A stretch of DNA of 35,299 nucleotides from Pseudomonadota bacterium (lineage in GTDB: Bacteria > Pseudomonadota > Gammaproteobacteria > Steroidobacterales > Steroidobacteraceae). The notes beneath the pieces are model-generated. The model was given only the letters and a program-made list of their open reading frames with translations. It was not told the origin of the DNA and searched no databases. The stretch covers positions 1 to 35,299 of the forward strand of contig JAEZCR010000279.1 in the NCBI GenBank assembly GCA_023433465.1, written 5' to 3'. The translations under genes were made by a program, and so were the position numbers. This document shows positions 1 through 7,207 of this stretch, one piece after another. The number at the start of each line of letters is the position of its first letter. The stretch's first letter is position 1.

Positions 1-2
1 GC

Positions 3-482
3 TTCGATCACGAGATCGCGATGGCCGATGCGCTCGGCATCTTCGGCTCGATCGACATCAACCGCGGCGATCCGCAGAACGGCTGGGACACCGACCAGTT
101 CCACAACGATCCGCTCGACATGACGCTGGCGATGTATCGCATCCTGAAGGCGGGCGGATTCACCACCGGCGGCTTCAACTTCGATGCGAAGGTGCGTCGC
201 CAGTCGATCGATCCGGCGGACATGTTCTACGGCCACGTCGGCGGTCTCGACCTGCTGGCCCGTACGCTCAAGTCCGCGGCCGCGCTGATCGAGCACGGCG
301 GCATCGACAAGTTTGTCGAGCAGCGCTACGCGAAGTGGGCGGGTGATGCGGGCCAGAAGATCCACGCGAAGGATGCGACGCTCGCGTCGATCTCCGACGC
401 GGCGGTCGCGGCCAACATCAACCCGAAGCCGCAGTCGGGGCGGCAGGAGTATCTGGAGAACCTGGTCAACCGCTTCGTCTGA
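3..482 (+). CDS. xylA: Xylose isomerase, C-terminal part (5' end outside window)
   Basis: Interconverts D-xylose and D-xylulose in the cytoplasm, the first step of the isomerase route for xylose. The reading frame is open from the window edge, and about 160 residues of a roughly 440-residue family are visible. The stretch GSIDINRGDPQNGWDTDQF carries the conserved Asp residues of the metal site and the DPQNGWDTDQF signature of xylose isomerases. The following FNFDAKVRRQS and the LENLVNRFV end are also typical. It ends at a TGA followed about 20 bases later by a strong intrinsic terminator, so it is the last gene of its unit. Identification is firm; nothing can be said about its start or upstream partners. 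Confidence 0.93.
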   Translation, partial: FDHEIAMADALGIFGSIDINRGDPQNGWDTDQFHNDPLDMTLAMYRILKAGGFTTGGFNFDAKVRRQSIDPADMFYGHVGGLDLLARTLKSAAALIEHGGIDKFVEQRYAKWAGDAGQKIHAKDATLASISDAAVAANINPKPQSGRQEYLENLVNRFV

Positions 483-504
483 TCGAGGTTTGATCGAATC
501 GAAG

Positions 505-536
505 GCCCGCGCGAGGCAACTCGCGCGGGCTTTTTC
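505..536 (+). terminator. Intrinsic terminator of xylA
   Basis: An 11-bp perfect GC-rich stem (505-515 paired with 520-530) closes a GCAA tetraloop of the GNRA type and is followed directly by TTTTTC. It begins about 22 bases after the xylA stop codon and separates xylA from the efflux genes. Confidence 0.92.
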
Positions 537-689
537 TTACGGAGCCGAATTGCTCCCGGACCTTCTCTCTCAAAGGAGATAGGGCGCCATCGCCCATGGG
601 CGCAGCGCTCCTGACCCCGCCGGGCGATGCCGGCCGATAGCCGAACTCCTACTCTGACGCCCTTGGGAATCACTTTCCGGAGCCGTCAG

Positions 690-1841
690 ATGAACAGCGA
701 TCAACCGCAGGGACTTACTCGCCGACAGAACTGGAAGCGGCCAGTTATTCTCGTGGCCTCGACGCTTGCGCTGGGTGTCGCCATGGCGGGCTGGAAGAGC
801 GCGTCCATCTCCGACTCCAACGCCGCGGCCGCGAATCAGCCGGAACCGGCGGAACTGGTGTCCGAGGCGATCGCCGAAACGCAGCAACACACGCGGACCA
901 CGACTTCCATCGGGACCGTCGTCGCGCTGCGTTCGATCACGGTCCGCAACGAGCTTCCCGGCACGGTGCGCTATGTTCGACTGACGCCGGGAGAAATCAT
1001 CGAACGCGGTGCGCTCCTCGTGGGACTCGATGTCTCGGTGGAAGAGGCCGAGCTGCAGGCGCAGGAAGCGCAGCGCGCGCTGGCGGCCACGCAGTTCGAA
1101 CGCGTGCAGCGCATGGTCGAACGCAAGGCGGCCTCGGTCCAGGAGCTGGACCGGGCGCGGGCCGAGCTCGACGTCGCTCAGGCCCAGATCGCGCGCACGA
1201 AGGCGGTCATTGCCCGCAAGACGATCCGCGCGCCGTTCCGCGCACGCATCGGCATCTCCGACGTGCACGAAGGGCAGTACCTCAACGAAGGCACCCAACT
1301 CACGACGCTTCAGGGCGTCGATGAATCCGTCTACGTCGATTTCACCGTGGCCCAGCAGGTGGCCGCGACCCTGCGCAAGGGCGCCGACGTCAAGGTGTTC
1401 ACCACTCAATCAGAAAAGCCGATCACCGCGACCGTGCTGGCCCTCGATGCACGCGTGGATCCTTCGACGCGTAATGCCGTGGTGCGCGCACGTATCGCGG
1501 ACGCGGATCTCGCGCCGGCTCCTGGCGCCTCGGTGCGCGTGGAAGTGCCCGTGGGCGTGGCGCGTACGGTGGTTGCGGTGCCGGCCAGCGCGCTGCGCAA
1601 GGGTCCGGGCGGCGATCACGTGTTCGTGCTCGCGGAAGACGAGCACGGCAAGACGCGCGCGCACCTGCGCGCGGTGAAGGTCGACGCGCTGCAGGGCGAC
1701 ACCGTGGTGGTCTCCTCGGGGATCGAAGCGGGCGAACGCGTCGCGGCTTCGGGCGCCTTCAAGCTGCGCGAGGCGGCGCTGGTCGCGCTCGCCCGGCCGC
1801 AGTCCGACGTCGGCGGCGGCGCGGCGGCCGGCGGCAAGTAA
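690..1841 (+). CDS. RND efflux periplasmic adaptor (membrane fusion protein)
   Basis: Periplasmic adaptor that links an inner-membrane RND pump to an outer-membrane channel. From the ATG at 690 it is 383 residues. A GGAG lies 7 bases upstream, which is why this start is preferred to the in-frame 627. The N-terminus has a basic stretch (RRQNWKR) and one hydrophobic anchor (about residues 19-35) with no lipobox. There follow a beta-barrel/lipoyl half motif, an Ala/Glu/Arg-rich helical hairpin (about 115-180, rich in QAQEAQRALAATQFERVQR-like heptads), the second lipoyl half with RAPFRARIGI, and a membrane-proximal domain. The RAPF...G.I.V..G motif is typical of HlyD/MexH-like adaptors. The pump gene starts 37 bases later, so the two form an operon. 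Substrate is unknown. Confidence 0.9.
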   Translation: MNSDQPQGLTRRQNWKRPVILVASTLALGVAMAGWKSASISDSNAAAANQPEPAELVSEAIAETQQHTRTTTSIGTVVALRSITVRNELPGTVRYVRLTPGEIIERGALLVGLDVSVEEAELQAQEAQRALAATQFERVQRMVERKAASVQELDRARAELDVAQAQIARTKAVIARKTIRAPFRARIGISDVHEGQYLNEGTQLTTLQGVDESVYVDFTVAQQVAATLRKGADVKVFTTQSEKPITATVLALDARVDPSTRNAVVRARIADADLAPAPGASVRVEVPVGVARTVVAVPASALRKGPGGDHVFVLAEDEHGKTRAHLRAVKVDALQGDTVVVSSGIEAGERVAASGAFKLREAALVALARPQSDVGGGAAAGGK

Positions 1842-1878
1842 GTAGTCACCTCTCGACAGCGTAGATAGGAAGTCCGCC

Positions 1879-4800
1879 ATGCGCGCGTTCACCGACGTTT
1901 TCATCAAGCACCCGGTCCTCGCGATCGTGGTGAACCTCATCATCGTGCTGGTCGGTGTTCGCGCCCTGACGCAATTGCCGGTGCAGCAGTTCCCGAACGT
2001 GGAATCCTCATCGGTGATCATCACCACGGTCTACACCGGCGCGAGCGCGGAGACCGTGCGAGGGTTCCTCACCACTCCCATCGAACGGGTCGTCTCGGCC
2101 ATCAGCGGCGTCGACTATGTCGAGTCGACGAGCCGCGCGGGTGTGAGCACGGTGACCGTGCGACTCAAGCTCGACCACGACAGCACCAAGGCGCTGGCCG
2201 AAGTGACCGCGCGCCTGCAGCAGGTGCGCTCGGAACTGCCCGCGGAGGCCGAACCGCCCGTGGTGGAGATCCAGCGCGCGGACCGACCGTACGCCACGTT
2301 CTACCTGGGCTTCACCTCCACCGAACGCACGGTGCCGCAGATCACGGACTGGCTGGCGCGTACCCTGCAGCCTCAGCTATCTACCCTGGCGGGTGTGCAG
2401 CGCATCAGCTTCGAGGGCAGCCAGGCGCTCGCCATGCGCATCTGGATCGACCCGGTTCGCCTGGCCGAGCGCAATCTCTCGCCCGGCGACGTGCAGGCCG
2501 CGCTCCAGCGCAACAACTATCTCGCCGCCGTGGGCCAGACCAAGGGCAACGAGGTGCAGATCAACCTGCTCGCGAACACCGATCTGCGCGCGGCCGAGGA
2601 ATTCCAGAACCTCATCGTCGCCGAGCGCGATGGCGCCATCGTGCGCCTCTCGGACGTGGCGCGCGTCGAGCTCGGCGCCGAAGAAGCCTCGATGATCGCC
2701 AAGTACAACGACCAACAAGCGGTGTACCTCGGAGTGTGGCCATTGCCGGGTTCCAATGAAATCGAAGTGGCGAGCGCGCTGCGCGCGGAGATGGAGCGCA
2801 TCCGTCCGACGCTGCCGGCCGACATCGAGATGCGCCTGGTGTGGGACGGCACCATGTTCATGCGCAACGCGCTGGAGGAGATCTCCAAGACGCTGGTCGA
2901 GACCGTGCTGATCGTCGCGCTGGTCGTGTTCCTGTTCCTGGGATCGATCCGCACGGCCATCGTGCCCCTGGTGGCGATGCCCGTGTCGCTGGTAGGTGCG
3001 GGCATCGTGATGCTGGCGCTGGGATTCAGCCTGAACCTGCTGACGATCCTCGCCATCGTCTTGTCGGTCGGACTCGTGGTCGACGATGCCATCGTGGTGG
3101 TGGAAAACATCGAGCGGCACGTGCGCGAAGGAAAGTCGCGCGTGCAGGCCGCGCTGCTCGGCGCGCGCGAGCTGCGCGGACCCATCATCGCGATGACCAT
3201 CACGCTCGCGACGGTGTACACGCCGATCGCGTTCCAGGGTGGGCTCACCGGTTCCCTGTTCCTCGAATTCGCGATCACGCTCGCCGCGGCGGTGGTGGTG
3301 TCGGGCCTCGTGGCGCTCACGCTGTCGCCGGTCATGAGCTCGCGCTTCGTTCACGAGCATGGGCATGAAACCAGACTGACGAAATATGTGAACCGCGTGT
3401 TCGAGTCGGTGCGCCGCTTCTATGTGCGCACGCTGGATGGCGCGCTCGGCATGCGCGCCGGCATCGTCGCGGTCGCGGTTCTCGTGACACTGGCCGCGTG
3501 GCCGCTGTTCATGTTCTCGCGCAATGAGCTCGCGCCGGTCGAGGACCAGAGCCACATCAGCCTGTTCTTCGAGGCCTCGCCGGACTCGACGCTCGCGCAG
3601 AGCAATCGCGAGCATCTGAAGGCGGTCGAATCGCTGGTCGCGATGCCCGAAACCGAGTTCACCTGGTCGCTGACCGCGAACTGGGGCGGCTTCGGCGGCA
3701 TCGTCGCCAAGGACTGGAACGAGCGCGAGCGCTCCACCGAGGAGATGTTCGGCGAGGTGTACGGCCGGGTATCGCAGGTGCCGGGTCTGCGCGTTTTCCC
3801 GCGCCTCGACCCGCCGCTGCCCACGCCAGGACAGTACGACGTGGAGCTGGTCATGCTGAGCAATCAGCCGCTCGACCAGATGCTCGAGACCGCGGGCGCG
3901 GTGGTCGGCGCCGGATGGCAGAGCGGCAAGTTCCTGTACGTCGACAGCGACCTCAAGATCGACCTGCCCGAGGCGCGCGTCGTGCTCGATCGCGAGCGCA
4001 TCGCGGACCTGGGGCTGGACCTCGCGAGCGTCGGCCGCGAGCTCGGCACCTTGTTAGGGGGTGCGTATGTCAACCGCTTCAACTTCTTCGAGCGCAGCTA
4101 CAAGGTCATCCCGCAGATTGGCGATGAGGATCGCGCGACGCTCGATCCGCTGCTCGATCTGAAGATCAAGACGCCCGGCGGGGAAATGGTCCCGGTGTCG
4201 ACCTTCACGCGCATCGAGACGGCGGTCGCGCCGCGTACGCTGAATCGCTTTCAGCAGGCGAACGCGGTGCGCGTGTTCGCCGGCGTGCAGCCTGGCGTGA
4301 CCAAGGCGGAAGGACTCGCGGTGCTCGAAGAGGCCGCACGTGCCTCCGGCGCGAACGTGACGCTCGATTACGCGGGCGAGTCGCGCCAGATCCGCGAGGA
4401 GGGCGCGGCGCTCACCGCCACGCTCGGCTTCGCCATCATCCTGATCTACCTGGTGCTGGCGGCCCAGTTCCAGAGCTTCCGCGACCCGCTGATCGTCCTG
4501 CTCGGCTCCGTGCCGCTGGCGATATCCGGTGCGCTGATCTTCACCTTCATCGACTGGACCACGATCAACATCTACTCGCAGGTGGGTTTGATCACGCTCG
4601 TGGGACTCATCGCCAAGAACGGCATCCTGATCGTGGAGTTCGCGAACAAGCTGCAGGCGCGCGGCCTGAGCGTGCTGGATGCGATTCGCGAAGCCGCATC
4701 GACGCGCTTGCGCCCGGTGTTGATGACGTCCGCGGCCACGGTATTCGGCCACATGCCGCTGGTCTTCGTCTCCGGACCGGGCGCCGAGGCGCGCAACAGC

Positions 4801-4953
4801 ATCGGCATCGTGCTGGTCACCGGGATGATCGTGGGGACGCTGTTCACGCTGATCGTGGTGCCGGTGTTCTACACGCTGCTCGCCTCGAAGCATCGCAGGA
4901 TCGAAGCTGACGACGAGGAAGGTGAGGTCACGCCGGCCGCCCAGCCGGTGTGA
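1879..4953 (+). CDS. RND-family multidrug efflux pump, inner-membrane permease (HAE1 type)
   Basis: Proton-driven exporter forming the inner-membrane trimer of a tripartite efflux system. The 1024-residue length is normal for the AcrB/MexI family. The N-terminus FTDVFIKHPVLAIVVNLIIVLVG is TM1. The TM4 proton-relay pair is present as Asp402-Asp403 in VVDDAIVVVENIERH, and the TM10 lysine as Lys913 in LIAKNGILIVEFAN. Two large periplasmic loops separate TM1/TM2 and TM7/TM8, as expected. The C-terminus is short and acidic. It follows the adaptor gene by 37 bases. No TolC/OprM-like outer-membrane gene is next to the pair, so an unlinked channel must be shared. The gene ends two bases from the convergent amidohydrolase. 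The substrate cannot be read from sequence. Confidence 0.95.
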   Translation: MRAFTDVFIKHPVLAIVVNLIIVLVGVRALTQLPVQQFPNVESSSVIITTVYTGASAETVRGFLTTPIERVVSAISGVDYVESTSRAGVSTVTVRLKLDHDSTKALAEVTARLQQVRSELPAEAEPPVVEIQRADRPYATFYLGFTSTERTVPQITDWLARTLQPQLSTLAGVQRISFEGSQALAMRIWIDPVRLAERNLSPGDVQAALQRNNYLAAVGQTKGNEVQINLLANTDLRAAEEFQNLIVAERDGAIVRLSDVARVELGAEEASMIAKYNDQQAVYLGVWPLPGSNEIEVASALRAEMERIRPTLPADIEMRLVWDGTMFMRNALEEISKTLVETVLIVALVVFLFLGSIRTAIVPLVAMPVSLVGAGIVMLALGFSLNLLTILAIVLSVGLVVDDAIVVVENIERHVREGKSRVQAALLGARELRGPIIAMTITLATVYTPIAFQGGLTGSLFLEFAITLAAAVVVSGLVALTLSPVMSSRFVHEHGHETRLTKYVNRVFESVRRFYVRTLDGALGMRAGIVAVAVLVTLAAWPLFMFSRNELAPVEDQSHISLFFEASPDSTLAQSNREHLKAVESLVAMPETEFTWSLTANWGGFGGIVAKDWNERERSTEEMFGEVYGRVSQVPGLRVFPRLDPPLPTPGQYDVELVMLSNQPLDQMLETAGAVVGAGWQSGKFLYVDSDLKIDLPEARVVLDRERIADLGLDLASVGRELGTLLGGAYVNRFNFFERSYKVIPQIGDEDRATLDPLLDLKIKTPGGEMVPVSTFTRIETAVAPRTLNRFQQANAVRVFAGVQPGVTKAEGLAVLEEAARASGANVTLDYAGESRQIREEGAALTATLGFAIILIYLVLAAQFQSFRDPLIVLLGSVPLAISGALIFTFIDWTTINIYSQVGLITLVGLIAKNGILIVEFANKLQARGLSVLDAIREAASTRLRPVLMTSAATVFGHMPLVFVSGPGAEARNSIGIVLVTGMIVGTLFTLIVVPVFYTLLASKHRRIEADDEEGEVTPAAQPV

Positions 4954-4955
4954 CC

Positions 4956-6365
4956 CTACCGGGCCGGTGCACTCTCGGTCAGCGCTTCGATTCGTCGGTC
5001 GAGCAGGGCGTGCGGCAGATACCGGCCGCCGAGAATGACCGCCGCGATGCGTCGCGAATGACTGATATTCGCCAACGGGTCGGCATCGAGAAGTATCAGG
5101 TCCGCGCGCTTGCCGGCTTCCACCGTGCCGCACTCCGCCAACAAGGCGAGCCACGCGCATGGCAGGCGAGTTGCCGCTTCGAGCGCCTGGCGATTGCTCA
5201 TTCCGGCTCGCGTCAACGCCTCGAGTTCATCATGCATCGAGTAGCCCGGGACCACGCCAGGCACATTGGCATCGGTGCCCGCGACGACCGGAATGCCGGC
5301 CGCGACGAAGGCGCGAACGAGTTGGCGGTTGAACTCGACGATCTGTGACAGGAACTCGATGCGTTCCGGGCTCGCCAGGGCGACGTACGGATTGTGCTCG
5401 AGCACCATGTCGCGCATGAGCGGATGCAGCACTCTGATCTCCGGCCGGGCGAGCAGCGACTTCGGATCCGCGGTCTGTTCCAGCAGTCGCTCGTTCAACG
5501 AAAGGGTCGCGGTGAGCCAGGCGCCGTTCTGTTTCATCATGTCCACGTAGCGCGGAATCTCCGCCAGATCAGGCTTCGCGTCCCGTTGCGCGAACTCCTC
5601 GGCGTGCGCAACGAGGCCGAAACCGGGCTGAAAGTACTCTTTGGTTCGGCCCAGGCCTCGCTCGGGAATGTGCCCGGCAACGGGCAGTTTCAGGCGACGC
5701 GCCTCGTCGAGGATGGCGCTGAACGTTTCGAAGCTCAGGCCGCTGTACACCTTGATGACGTCGTAACCTTCCGCCGCGGCGTCGCGTACCGCCTGGCGAC
5801 CGTCATCCGGCGTGGCGGCGACGCGAGTCGCTCCGATCGGCCAGTACGGCTTGGGGCCGTCGATCATCGCCGCGGCGACGATGTGCGGACCGATCATGCG
5901 GCCGGCATCGACTTCCACTCGCTGACCGATGGTCTCCGACATGGACTGCATGTCCAGGATTTGCACGACGCCGTTTGCGATGAAGGGCGTGAACAAGTCC
6001 TCGGTACGCAGGATGGACTGCTCCAGGTCCGGCTGCCTCAGGAACAGGCGCAACATGCGCACGTTGCCAAGATGGGCGTGCATGTCGGTCAAGCCCGGCA
6101 TGAGCCACTTGCCGCGACCGTCGATGCGCCTCACGCCGCTCGGTGCGCGGGTCGAAGAGGCCGGCGCGATCGACCGGATTCGCCCGTCCTCGATCAGCAC
6201 CGTCATGTCGGCGAGGGCAGCGGTTTCACTGTTCATCGGCAATACGGTCACGTGCTCGATCGCCAGGCGTTCGGGCAACGGGTCTGGCTCGGCGGCGATC
6301 GCGGCGACCGCCGCGAGGGACGCGGACAATCCGATCAACAGCGAGACACGGGGTTTCATGTTCAA
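4956..6365 (-). CDS. Secreted metal-dependent amidohydrolase (PF01979-like)
   Basis: A 469-residue member of the amidohydrolase superfamily, of the imidazolonepropionase/prolidase-like secreted group. A hydrophobic signal segment (about residues 8-25, ending AAIAA) predicts export. The metal motif HxH is at His96-His98 in DMHAHLG. Further family marks are the Lys in VIKVYSG, His in AGHIPERG, His in VAHAEEF and Asp in AGTDANVPG. The start is probably the TTG at 6365: AGGAG lies 6 bases upstream and TTGA overlaps the stop of the preceding tetR gene, indicating translational coupling. The ATG at 6359 is the alternative but is 12 bases from the AGGAG. The substrate (a dipeptide or cyclic amide?) is not evident. 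Likely controlled by the coupled TetR protein. Confidence 0.85.
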   Translation of the reverse strand: MNMKPRVSLLIGLSASLAAVAAIAAEPDPLPERLAIEHVTVLPMNSETAALADMTVLIEDGRIRSIAPASSTRAPSGVRRIDGRGKWLMPGLTDMHAHLGNVRMLRLFLRQPDLEQSILRTEDLFTPFIANGVVQILDMQSMSETIGQRVEVDAGRMIGPHIVAAAMIDGPKPYWPIGATRVAATPDDGRQAVRDAAAEGYDVIKVYSGLSFETFSAILDEARRLKLPVAGHIPERGLGRTKEYFQPGFGLVAHAEEFAQRDAKPDLAEIPRYVDMMKQNGAWLTATLSLNERLLEQTADPKSLLARPEIRVLHPLMRDMVLEHNPYVALASPERIEFLSQIVEFNRQLVRAFVAAGIPVVAGTDANVPGVVPGYSMHDELEALTRAGMSNRQALEAATRLPCAWLALLAECGTVEAGKRADLILLDADPLANISHSRRIAAVILGGRYLPHALLDRRIEALTESAPAR

Positions 6366-6985
6366 CGAGATCTCCTGTTACCGGTTCTCCTGTTCGCGCG
6401 GGCTGGCTGGGCCGGCATGCGCGACAGACCATCGACGAGCGATTTGCTCGCGCGGTCGCAGAGTGCGAGAAATGCGTTGCGATTCAGGGAGAATCGCCCC
6501 GAACGATGGAGCATCACCAATCCGTGAAGTTGCGCCCACAAGAAGAGGGCAACCTCCAGCGGGTCGGTCGGTTCGAGTTCTCCGGTTGCCTGCGCCGCCC
6601 GGATCTTTTCCATCATCAATGAGATGACGGGCGACTTTCCCGCGCGGAAATCGTGCGGAAAGATGCGTTCCACCTGGGTGCGCAAGACAAAGCAGGCTTC
6701 GAACCGGCCGGGATCATCCAATGCGAACCCCGCATACTCGCGGCCGACCAGGCGCATCCATTCCCGGAACGGCGCGTCCGGAATCCCGGCCACGCGCAGC
6801 AGAAAGGCGGCAAACGCCTCTTCGCCGACCGCGCGGAGCAGATCCTCTTTGTTCCTGAAATGGCGATAGACGGCCATCGCGGACAGGCCGGCGGCGGAGC
6901 CCACCGCGCGCAGACTGAAGCCGTTCAGCCCTTCGCTGTCGAGTTCGCGGAGCGCGCATTCGACGATGGTTTGCCGGGTATCCAT
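6362..6985 (-). CDS. TetR/AcrR-family transcriptional regulator
   Basis: A 207-residue repressor of normal TetR length. The N-terminal helix-turn-helix is clear (about residues 24-43, with the end AVYRHFRNKEDLL). The C-terminal half (about 75-190) is a variable ligand domain containing ALFLWAQLHGLVML, as in the TetR_C_13/WHG type. The reading frame is open far upstream on this strand, but that extension is antisense to the amylase gene. The ATG at 6985 is the first that gives a standard TetR N-terminus. No Shine-Dalgarno precedes it, and a plausible promoter places the transcript start at the A of the ATG, so the mRNA may be leaderless. A near-perfect palindrome over the start suggests autorepression. 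It overlaps the next gene by 4 bases (TTGA). Confidence 0.9.
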   Translation of the reverse strand: MDTRQTIVECALRELDSEGLNGFSLRAVGSAAGLSAMAVYRHFRNKEDLLRAVGEEAFAAFLLRVAGIPDAPFREWMRLVGREYAGFALDDPGRFEACFVLRTQVERIFPHDFRAGKSPVISLMMEKIRAAQATGELEPTDPLEVALFLWAQLHGLVMLHRSGRFSLNRNAFLALCDRASKSLVDGLSRMPAQPARANRRTGNRRSR

Positions 6986-7003
6986 GTATACAGTGTAAAC
7001 ATG
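6983..7003. promoter_or_regulatory. Putative TetR operator, 21-bp near-palindrome
   Basis: Two 10-base arms (CATGTATACA and TGTAAACATG) flank a central G at 6993. Nine of ten positions are complementary. The site covers the tetR start codon and the proposed -10 box, so a bound repressor would block its own transcription. The size and symmetry suit a TetR dimer or pair of dimers. Seen in sequence; binding is inferred. Confidence 0.7.
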
Positions 7004-7021
7004 TCGGCCGATCGGGATCAA
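6985..7021 (-). promoter_or_regulatory. Putative tetR promoter giving a leaderless mRNA
   Basis: On the minus strand TTGATC (7021-7016) and TACACT (6997-6992) are separated by 18 bases, each matching 4 of 6 consensus positions. The expected start lies about 7 bases after the -10 box, at the A of the tetR ATG (6985). No ribosome site precedes that ATG, which supports but does not prove leaderless translation. Confidence 0.4.
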
Positions 7022-7136
7022 GACGCGGGAATCCCGCCTGCCGGCGCTAACTACTTCCCGGGAAATCCGCCACCTTGCTCGGCACGGGCCTGTGGTCCTC
7101 CGGGGCATTGACGGGCACCACAGGGCGGTCTGAAGC

Positions 7137-7148
7137 GCATACGTATGC
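7137..7148. promoter_or_regulatory. LacI-type operator, copy 1 (upstream of amylase operon)
   Basis: Perfect 12-bp palindrome GCATACGTATGC, 59 bases before the amylase start. The same core occurs three more times in this window, all in the 15528-15706 promoter region of the same sugar locus. A central CG flanked by symmetrical A/T is typical of LacI-family sites. The likely binder is the LacI protein encoded at 12683-13723. Confidence 0.75.
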
Positions 7149-7207
7149 AGCCCGCGCCGGGGCCGGCCTGAAGTACAGTCACGTACTAGGAGAACGATGG
7201 GGGAACG

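Noticed and set aside
591..602. CGCCCATGGGCG palindrome upstream of the efflux adaptor as an operator
   Set aside because: Single copy, GC-rich, and overlapping other local self-complementary strings. It is mentioned under the efflux finding only as something to test.
4944..4963. CCGGT...ACCGG hairpin at the end of the RND pump as a terminator
   Set aside because: Only 5-bp arms, no T-tract, and it overlaps the coding end; too weak.
7172..7187. AGTAC...GTACT small palindrome before the amylase ribosome site
   Set aside because: Arms of only 5 bases and no second copy at a related promoter; expected by chance.
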